This document shows, piece by piece, positions 34,854-45,400 of a DNA stretch of 64,000 nucleotides (positions are counted from its first letter, which is position 1; each line of letters starts with the position of its first letter). The DNA lies in NCBI GenBank assembly GCA_018806985.1, contig JADANN010000108.1:1860001-1924000 (forward strand), given 5' to 3'. The notes beneath the pieces were generated by a model. That model saw only the letters and a program-made list of their open reading frames with translations. It did not search any database and was not told where the DNA came from. Both the position numbers and the translations under genes were made by a program. The stretch is from Angiostrongylus vasorum. Taxonomy: Eukaryota; Nematoda; Chromadorea; Rhabditida; Metastrongylidae.

Positions 34854-35210
34854 TGGGACGGATAGCACAGTGGTAGTGATGCCCGTCATCATGAGCATGG
34901 TGATACTTCAGTTCCGCTCAGGGCCAACCAAGGCTCTCACCCCATCGGGGAGCGGGATATTGGCACCGCACTTGTCCGCGAAAAAATCACTCTCTGCAAT
35001 CCAACTGACGCTCCAGCTCGCATCTTAGGACTCTAGGGAGAATCGACTCGACCAGAATTCTACGACACCCAAGATGATATGAAAATCCTTAAGCAATAGC
35101 CGAATCCACACGTAAAAGTTGGAAGATCTTCGTGGACAGAAGTGCTGGGATCCGCATAGTAGACGTGAAGACTGGTCAGATAAAAAAAAATTGAAGAAAA
35201 AAAAACGTTT
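34854..35210 (+). mobile_element. Family D tRNA-headed SINE
   Basis: Head with a perfect A box TAGCACAGTGG (34863-34873) and TTCAGTTCCGC (degraded B box). Then a core CATCGGGGAGCGGGATATTGG and CACTTGTCCG, CACTCTCTGCAATCCAA, GTGAAGACTGGTCAGAT and an A-rich end. Confidence 0.8.
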
Positions 35211-35227
35211 ATACGCTAACCATGCCA

Positions 35228-35505
35228 CCAGCAAATCACCCTCAACGAGATTAGTCCACCGAGCACAAATCGGCACTGAACCCAGTTAAGCTGATGCTGT
35301 AGTTGAAACCACAATGTAAACAGCAAAAAACTGGATGAGAGAATGGCAAGAGAAGTCGCTCGGCCAGTTTGACAAATATTAGGTGGGCCCAGAAAAAGGT
35401 AATGGGTGAATCAAAGCCCCTTGACTGAGCATCTGAGCTTTGCTTATACCTCAGCACCATTGTGCTGTATTTCAAACAATATCTTACCAAGAAAAAAAAA
35501 CTTTA
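35228..35505. repeat. Family C head-to-head pair, diverged
   Basis: Reverse unit 35228-35330 (CAGCAAATCACCCTCAACG, GAACCCAGTTAAGCTGATGC) followed by forward unit 35330-35505 (GGATGAGAGAATGGC, CCTCAGCACCATTGTGCTG, then an A run). The tRNA-like centre is decayed. Confidence 0.65.
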
Positions 35506-36009
35506 TTTCTAACGTTTTGAAAGCTATAACAAAATGAAGCCTTGTTTATTCTGCAAACGCAGTCATTTTTCCCGGAATCTATCATCGCTTAAGAGTTACG
35601 CCGAATTGGCACATATTGGTGCGTCGTTGTTCGTCTCCTAGATACCGAACTAGCTCAGCGTTGTAGAGGAGGACAGAGTTTTGCCGTGTTGGGATATGAG
35701 TTATTCATACGCTCTTTGAAGGCAAGCAGCGCTCTTTCGAATCTAAAAGTACTTCATTCAACACTTCCTATTTATCATACTGAATTAGTTAAAGTCAACG
35801 AAAAACTGACGCAATGGAATTTTCTGAAATCCTCGAATTCGATTTTTTAAATTTACTTTTATCTTTGTTTAGACTTTTAGGTGAGAAACAACCTCATGCA
35901 TTAAACAAATTATGAATTATAGATTAAGAGCTTCCCGTTGACCGCTCGCCAGCATGACTAAAAAATGTTGCTGGGATCGTACTGCAACAAGTTGGTAAGT
36001 AAGTTCGTA

Positions 36010-36085
36010 GCACTGTTAGGGTCGCCCTCAGTCGACAAGGACTTCGACGCTTCTATCGCGAAATCTAGCTAAGAGTAAATCTACG
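36010..36085 (-). repeat. Strongly diverged family B fragment
   Basis: TAGGGTCGCCCTCAGTCGAC, then ATCGCGAAATCTAGCTAAGAGTAAA resembles the family B segment ...GCCTAGCTAAGAGTAAACC. Weak. Confidence 0.3.
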
Positions 36086-36424
36086 TTGCGTCAAAGTCCG
36101 ATCAGCCACCCATGGATATCTCTTCAGCACAAGCAACGAAAGTGAAAGAACTCATGAGGACAATATGTTTTTTTTAGCCCTCGAGCTAGTGAAGCCTAGG
36201 AGAAAGCTGTGCAGTACGATTAGAACCAATAGCACCTTCAGTGATGATGTGCTCAGGTCTCTTGAAGAGGTTACAGGTGACATAGGTGATAGAGATGAAG
36301 CTGGCAAACAATTCACTATATTCGAAACTCGGTCATTTGACAAGGGGATACGCATTTATAAATAGAATTTTCGACACTGAAGCATTTGAGATAACCAAAG
36401 AACTGATGCACAAAATGAGAAATT

Positions 36425-39400
36425 TCAGCTCCTGGATAGGATGAGGACGTACCGAGCAGCATTTCTTTTCTGTACGGCCAGCACTTTCCCACCAACTGAC
36501 ATCCGCTTGATACCTCGGTGGAAGACGAAAACGTCGTCCAGCACATCGATCGTATAATTCGCTCGGCACATTTCCCATCTCTTAAGAATTTCTCCTGTTC
36601 AGACAATTCGTCTAGGTGTTTTTTGAGAATACAAGTCAGTTTTTTTTCATTAAAAAAATCGATTGACATAACATTAGCCTATTTTGAAAAGGCCGCAGAA
36701 TCAGTCTAAAAACGCAGGTTTCAGTTTCCTGCTTTTTACGATCGAGGCTTGCGAAGCAGCAACTCACAAGTACGGTATTGTCTCTGAGTTGAAAAGGAAA
36801 ATTTTCGTCGTGTAGTGGAATCTGCCAATGTGACACGAATTGGGGTTCCCAGTTCCATCGAGTGTACCTGAAACTACTGCACACCCTAACAGGAAATCGT
36901 TTTAAATTTGCATTGTCTAGCAATCTTTGGACCTGCTTGGATCAAAACTTCCTTATCTTGTATCTTGTCGAACACTGAGGAAGAAATCTCAGGCATTACT
37001 CAAATCCATTTTCTTCCTTATCCAAAGGAGAGCGTTCACCGTAACCGTTCTACTCTGAGGTGGGAATGTCATCGATGCGCACAACACCCGAAGCTTAATT
37101 TTCCTTGCCTGCCACGTGGGTGACGAATTTGCAGATTTTCCCGATAACAGGTGATAATGTTTCGATAACTAGAAGACTTTAAGGCTTCAACACATGAAAG
37201 AATTATAGAAGAGATCTGTTCGATCAATCTAAAGTTTTACACGGTGCTATTCACTGTATGTTTCCATCAAAAAGTCGTTTATCGCTGTAGGTAAGGTATT
37301 ATGTGAAACACAACTACAGTGATGATCAGATATTTGCAGTAATACCTTGCCGTGAAAAATTGCAGCAGGCAGCAAATAAAAAAGTCAACATTGTGATTTC
37401 GACTACAGCCTCAGCTTAATTGGATTCAGTGCAGATGTGGGCTCCCCAGATCAATCCCGTTGACGGGTGATTGCTGATGGCGCTGATCGATAGAGCTAGA
37501 TGAGAGAAAGGCGAAACGAAGGACCTGCATGGCACGGTGGTGAACGCGTTAGACCCCGGAAAAGGAACTAACATGTTCGATCTCCACCCCCACACACGTC
37601 CGGTCTGGAGCTTTGCAAATACCTGAGCACACTGTGGTTTTATTTCACAAAATTCTCCGTGCTAATTTCCTTAGTCATGAATTTTATAGTCTTGAATCTC
37701 ATCAGTAGATCAGCAATTGAAAATTAATCCACTTCTCATTGAAATTGGAAATAAAGAAGATGGAGAAGCAGAGTACAATGTGAAACTTACTTTGCCCCGT
37801 CGCAGAGACCGAACAAGAAATTCGACAATGTTTGCACTGATAGTGAAAAATAACTACGATGATGGTAGCGGTGATTAGGTTAACCTCCCAACGGTTTACC
37901 GCCTCATCGTGACTGGGACGTGTTCCTGGGTGTTGGACTGCGATGTACAGCGGTGTGATTTGTCCCCCCGGCAGGGTCTCCCAAGCTGAGAAGGAGTCCG
38001 GCGTTTCCATCAGGAAGCCTAGCTAAAAGTAAACCAATACCAGGATCCACCACCGTCTTGGTATCAAAATCGCACGGTGGTAAATTTCCCTCTGATCCAC
38101 AAGGGCTGTTACTGCCTGTCCTGGTGACGACCTGGGGCAGACTTTGGCCAGGCTGTCCTCGGGATTCCAGGGAACCACAATGGCTTAACCAGCAAGTCTC
38201 CGAGAAATGGTGATTACGCTGGAGCCCGCACAACTAGTGAGGACGGGCCGTTCAAGTATTCCTCATTGGACCTTCTATGACAAACAAACTAGCTTGTATG
38301 GACAACTTCTGCTTCCATATACAGAAACGACACATCTCTAAGAGTTGTTTACGTCCGAGATTTAGAAGACAATTGTGGTCGAGATGAAATGACATACGCA
38401 GTGTAGAAAAGTGCGGTGTCGAGAGCAAAAAATGCTGACATATTGGATGTTAGAAGGCAACATCAATTCATTTCGATTGCAAGTGGCTGTGAAAGCAGGT
38501 CAGCTCTAGATTCAGCAATCTCAGGAAGCATTTTGTTTAGAATGGTCCACTGTGGTCACATAAAGTGTATAGCTTAACAACGATATAGTTCCAAATGGAA
38601 AATTGCGTTTGTGTAAGAATACCATGTGCAATGTGAAAACTACTAATTGCAAGCAAGAATTGCAAGTGGTTTGTAAAGATTGTTGATTATATATAAATAT
38701 AATAAATAAAGGATAAAGCTCACGGCGTTGATCAATCCCCTGAGGGATGCGCCATGCATTCGACTTCATTAATCATCGCTGTAGGTGATTGAATGCATAT
38801 CTGGCCTTTACAATGCCTTGCGGTGGCCAACCGATGTATTGAGCCAGTGCTGCTATCCTCGCAGAAAAGTCGTGCCAATTTGCCGGACCCGGAGGGATGG
38901 AAGGCTTGGTGAGCATGGAGCGCCCGATCGAACCCAAGTGTATTTTTAGGGCGTCTATAGCCACTGTGTTATACTCGTTTTGGATGTATTTCGAAAGTCA
39001 AAAAAATGAACCGGAAAGACGAATGCCCTCCTGTAACACGTCATTTAGTGGATTTTTTTCTCAAAATGAATTTTTTCAGCTAGGTCTCTCTCAGCATCCC
39101 ACGTGAACAACGCACCGGGTGGACCTAGACGCAAGAGCAGCGCGAGTAGTTTTTTAAACAAAATGACGTTTATTTTTCCGTTAGGTCTTCACTAGTACCA
39201 TCTGTATCACGCACTGTCCGATTATCACTGAGTGACGTGAGCGGGCGTAACTTAATCTTCTACTTTTCTTGGTCACCTAGAAGAGTACCCCAGCGGTTTC
39301 TGCATGCTTTAATGACTCCTTGAATCATATCTTTCTTCAAGGGCTTTCGTATGGAACTGTGACCATCGGGTTGGCAGTTTTCCCTACAGCACGTTTGACC

Positions 39401-42400
39401 TCTCGAGGAACTCAGGCACAACGGCTTTTATCCATCGGTTGTCGTTCATACACAGTACGTGCTCGGCTCATCTTATTTTCGACAGTTTGGCGTAGAGAGC
39501 AGTGTCTTTGATTTTCGATGGTTGACACAGGTCGGATCTTCGGGTCCCTTCCCTCACTTGTGTGACACGGATACGGTTAGCATCGTCCTTTCCATTCCAC
39601 GTTCAGTAACACTGAGTGATCTTTCATGCTGTTTACGTAGCAACCAGGTCTCTGACGCATACGCTACAGTCAGGAACAATCGTGGAGTTGAAAAGTTAGG
39701 CAAAGAGTCGGTTGCTGTAGGTTCTGCTCACTACATCCTCAATGCTCTAGAAAGCTCCCCAAGCCGCTCGTTTCCTTCTGTTCAACTCAACTCCAGAGCT
39801 AAGTCATTCATCACGTTGATTTTCCGACCTAGACAGACGTAACTGGAGCATCCGGCGATATTCACTCCGCTGAGCGTGAAAGTGGCATACGAAACCGATT
39901 CGTTCCTAATGAGCATCGTTTTGTGAAATTTAGTCGAAGACCAATCTTTCCATAGGTTTTATCAAAGTCGCCAAGCATTCGTCACGCTTGGCAAGTGTTT
40001 GATGTTAAAACAACGATGTCACCAGCAAGGCGAAGAAGGTGTAATTGCAGACCATCGATTTTCACTCCAATATTATTCCATTCCAATGTTCGCATGACGT
40101 CATCGAAGCTGGGAGTAAATAATTTTGGTGAGATCGTATCGCCTTGCCTAACCCCTCTTTTGACATTGATGTTAATATCGTTGTAGGATGGTGATATCTC
40201 GGTTGTGAAGTTTTTATAAAGCTCACAAAGACTCTTTACATACTGAGTAGGGACTCCCTGACTATCAAGAGCTTCCATGACTTCTAATATCTCAGTTGAG
40301 TCAAAGGCTTTCTTTAAATAGATGAAAGTGAGACAGAGAGGTCTTTTGTACACTCGCGATACTTCAGTAAGTCTTGTCATCGTGTGGGCGTGGTCCATAG
40401 TACTAAATAATTTTCGAAAGTCTGCTTGTTCACATGGCTATGCTTGGTCCAGCCTTCTGTCAATCTTGTTTAGAATCAGTCGAGTGAGAAGTTTGTATAC
40501 GACAGACATCAACCAGAATGGTCGACAGCTGCTGATATAGTAGAGGTCATCCTTCTTGAACAATAGCACGATCTTGCTGTCCAAGTCAGTGTGTTTATGA
40601 TGACTGGCGAAAGGCTAATTAAATGTCGAGATCTTATCCTATCCTGACCTGGTGTTCTTCGATTCTTCACCGACAAGATAATATTTCGGACTTCCGAAAG
40701 GAGAACCGGTGGCACGATTTACCCATCCTCCCTTATTTCATATGATGTCAGGAGGACGTGGCTAGTGAAAAGATCTGAGTAATATTCGTGGATGATTTTC
40801 TCCATGGTCTTTCTGGACGCTGTAACTGTTCCATCTGGGCGTCGGAGTTCAACCATCTTGGTCTTGTAATTGGCGAAGCTTCGGTGGGCTTTCCAAATTC
40901 CTTTCTTTAAGATTTTCTTTTATCGCTTGTCTGTATTTTGTTGCAAGTTCGGACGTTAGTTCGCGGTTACCTGCAGCTCGTGCGATTCCACGCTGACGTA
41001 TCAGCTCGAGTGTTTCTGGAGACCGACATCTCTTGGTGACTTTCGAACTCTCAGCTTTTACAGCTTTAATATGAAAATGTTAAATGAACTAATCGTGTTC
41101 CTTGTCGATGTTATCAAGAAAAGCGTCTTCCCAAGAGCCCACTAATGAAGTGAATAAATCCCAGTTTATGGTGGTTTTGGGACTTCGTTTTCCGAATTTG
41201 GCGGAATTTTCTCCCTTATGCGGAAAATGAAATCTTGCACGAAAGAGGACATGGTCTCATTCAATGTAGAATTTCGGGACAACAGCGACATTGGTTAGGC
41301 AAAACTTCCATTCTGTATCTGGAGATCGTTATGTCGGGGGTTGAGAATGGGGTTTCTAGAATTGCCGGTTACCATGGATGGTCTTGGTCATCATGACAGG
41401 CTCAAACAACTGGCTCATCATGCTCGTCCCATTCTTCCCCGTGATTCCCAATGTGACGTTCTTCAGACGTTTTTCTTGGCCCAATCTTGGCGTTGAAATC
41501 TCCAATGATGACCCTGAAGAATGTGTCCTCTTCTCTGTAGAGCTTTTCATAGTCCATCTAGAACGCTTACACTTCGTCTTAGTCCTCTTGATGTCGGTGC
41601 ATGAGCGCCAAAGTCGGTGTTGATTAAGATCTCTCCAATAGTAGACGTCTCGTTTCGGGTGATTAGCTGTTCAAATAAATCGAGGTTCATGGACAAACTC
41701 GTTTTTTTTTCTTTTGAAATCGTACATGACGCCGGACTTGTTCTCAGCTTAGGAGACCATGCTAAGAAGGGGTGGTGGGGAGCGAATCCTCACTGTACAT
41801 GGCACCGCACCCCGACACCCACAACACTTCCTAGCCATGATGAGGCGATAAACGATTGCGAGGTTTTCGCCAAATGCTAGAGGATAAACAATTTACAGTT
41901 CGTGAATGAATTTATAACATTTGGCTGAAATTGACGAACACTGGGGCACTCTATCCATGCAGTGTCAATGATTTTTTGAACCTTCCGTTTTTATGGAATA
42001 GTTTATTTGTCGTGTGACCAATGCAATGAAAACTATATCTATGGTATCTATGAACAGATTGGTTTCGTATGCCCCATTCACGCTCTACGGAACGAATATC
42101 TCCGAATGCTCCAGTTATATATATCTAGATCGGGAAATCAACATGTTGAACGACTGAGCTCCAGAGTTGAGCAGAAGTAAACGAGAGGCTTGGGGAGCTT
42201 TCAAGAGCATCGAGGATGTAGTGAAGAGAACAAGGAACACCCGAATCCGTGTCCATGTTTTCGACTCCACTGCTTTTCCTTATTTAACGTATGCGTCAGA
42301 AACCTGGTCGCTAAATAAGCGTGATGAGAAATCACTCAGCATTGTGGAACACGCAGTCGAAAAGAAGACGCTAGAGACACTAGGATCGAGCCGGTGTTGC

Positions 42401-45400
42401 TATCCTCCCAGATAAGTCTGGTACCAATTTGCCAACCCCAGTGGAGGGCTTCGTGAGCACGACCTACGTCAACAATCAAAAATCAAATATGCAGTTCTGT
42501 ACGCCAAACTGTCGAATATGGAACAAACACGTTATGCGTATGAACGACAACCGATGTACAAGAGCCGTTAGTGACTGGATTCCTCGCGATTTCAAACGTA
42601 CTGCAGCAGGGCCACCAATCCGATGGCCAGTGTTCTCGATGAAAATGTTAGAAGGAAGAAGTGATGTTCAACGAGTCTCTAGAGCGAGAAGAACCTAATA
42701 GAGTACTCTTGCAGGCGACAAGGAAAAATGGAAGATTTGTTTGTTTTTAAAACTGACTTTCCTTTAGCCACGGCATGACTAATTGATATGTACTCTGTAT
42801 TAATCGAAATTATTATCAACAGCAACCTTCCTGCACAAAAGAGCACTGCCGAGTGAGGTTACTTAATTCAATCGATGCTCCACTGGATTCAACTCGACGC
42901 GATCACGAAGACCTTAATCGGAGTTGGGAACAACTGTGGTCATTCGACTCGGATCAATCCGGTTCTGAAGAAGGAGAAGGCGCCCAAAGGTCAGCTGGGT
43001 AAAGCATATTTTTTCACCAACCTCGTCCTATTTATTAGTTCAACAATGAAGGAATACATATTAGTTAAAACGAATGATTTTGATCTAAGACGACAAAAAA
43101 TAACAATTCACTACATGCTAGCTTATATAATACCGACTTCTGCACGTGTGATTGTCGTCACGACTGCTTGTAAATATCGCTGGACAATCAACAAAAACCA
43201 TCCTGAATAAAAGGGGCACTGCCGAATGAGGTTCTCATTTCAGCGGTGTTCGAGTCGATGCGACTATGAAGACCCACAATGCGAAGACCAGGAGCTGTGG
43301 ACAATTCGTTCGGATCAATAGGCACTGAAGAAGAGGATGACGTCGAAACGTTAGCCGAATAAAACTTCTACAAAAAAGGCCTGAACAATCTGAAGGACTG
43401 CTACAGGATTTGATAAACGTTTGTCAACATGAGTTGCGTGGCAGCACAAACTGCTGGTGAAAATATATTCCCTAAGCATCAAGCCACCGTGAAGCACTCA
43501 CCTCAATGACAGATATCAATATGGTCACAGCAAAAGGCTCTCCTTAACTGTCGAATTCCGCTGTTCAAGTAGTTACATTTCTACAGCTCTTCACCCTCAA
43601 CAATCTCTGTCGTGCACATTTCCTTCAGCAGCCAGTTTCTGGCGACAAAATAAACTCGTCCACAGAAGTTCTTTATAAATTATTAAATGCAGAAGACGGA
43701 TTTCCGTGAGCCACGCCTAATAGAAGATTTGTGTGGTGTCTAAGTAGCAAAATTAAGTACTAAGGAAAAGATGCATGGAGCACAATGAATTTCGCCCACT
43801 TTACCCTTCCGCCCTCTACCTGTGCACTGCACGGAGTGCATCAGTTCATCTCGAGCTTTATGCGCTAGGAAATGTCGTAGGATGTTTGTTGAATATTCGC
43901 CACTATTACGTCCACTTATTGTCCCTGAGAAAACCGCAAGTTAAAAAAATTCAGCTCTTGAGTTCTCTAGAAGCCGCGACACGACGTCATTAATGCAATT
44001 CTGTTTGCAAAACAGTTGACTTTTTGGCAGACCTCACCATCTTGGTCAAATTGAAACCCACCACGATGAAAGTTCCACAAAAATTCAATTGCTGTGAAAT
44101 TACTGTATTAGTGACCAATTTCCTACATTCCTAGCAGCTCACCGAAAACACAAGACTTTAATCATTAAATCTGTGCTTCATGCAAAATTGCCTAGAATAG
44201 GTGTACCTGAGATCCTTCATGAAAAGCCCATCGACACTTTCGTTCTTCCTGAACCACTCGTTGAGTCCATCGATGTCGTGCGCTCCTGAAGAAGTGCCTT
44301 GGATTCTCTTAAATGCAGCCGCTGCACTATCTCAATGAGGTGGCGCGACAAGTGTCGCAAAGCACTGTCGAACTTTCGGGTGTATCGTGGATTTCAACGA
44401 ATACGAATGGCTTGAATTTTTATAGATTCTTCAGCCACTTTCAGCGAACTCTGCGTACCTGGATAGTACAGAGAGTGGAAAACCACTGCGGCACCTGATC
44501 GATACAGCTCATACAAGTCGGCCTTGTTCTGCGGAAATCTGAAGAACTCTAATTTTTCAGTTAATTGAAAAAGGGGGGAAATTTCAAGCCAAGCGAAAGT
44601 AGAAAACCCATTATATTTGATTCGACTTCTGGCTTTTTTGTCCTTTTTTTTTGGAAAGAAACAAAATCCTTTTGACATCTCCCGAAACTGCTTCTTTGTT
44701 CCCTCTGTTCTTCTTTCTAGGCATATTTTCTCCTTCATCCACTTCCTATTCCTCTTCCCCAGCAAACTCACTCTTTCACTCGTTCGTCAACCTCGAATAT
44801 TCTGTAGACAAGCATTGTTCGTGGTTTTTCGGCAAGTCGGCTGTGAGCGACTGCTCTCACCGTTTTTCTCAAAACCTAAATAGAGGATGGCAGCCAACAT
44901 ATCTACTGTTACTTTATTCATCATGTTGTCAAATTAATCTTTTCAACGCAATATTTTTATCCTAAAAAACGCATGCAGGACTTCTTGTTGTTTAATATAC
45001 CATATTCTCGTCGACTTCAACGGATTAACTCATGCTCATCCGTCATTTTCTCTCACTTTGCTCTCTTCGGCCTTCTCAGTGAAGAGCTGAGATTTCCCAG
45101 CTTTCGGATGGATGGTGAAGAAGTGAAACGGTAATTCTCGCAGCTTTTTCTCACTTACTGACCTTGCAGTTGTCCCAATAAATCAACCAGAGTTTTCCTT
45201 TAAGAATATAGAAGACTTTGAAAATGCGTGAAATATCTGCGCTATCTTTTATAAAAAGAGGTAGCATTCATTCGGGTTGTTTTTTTTCATGTGGCCCAGT
45301 ACAATAAGTTTTTTTCCTAAAGACTGGAAACTGACCTTTACTAAAGAAGTGCTCGTAGTCGGCTATGACGATATATTTCGAGGCAGAAAACTGTAAAGGG

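Noticed and set aside
44394..44771. 125-codon - strand frame as one exon
   Set aside because: Only its last third is coding (44459-44548); the rest is intron with a poly-pyrimidine acceptor.
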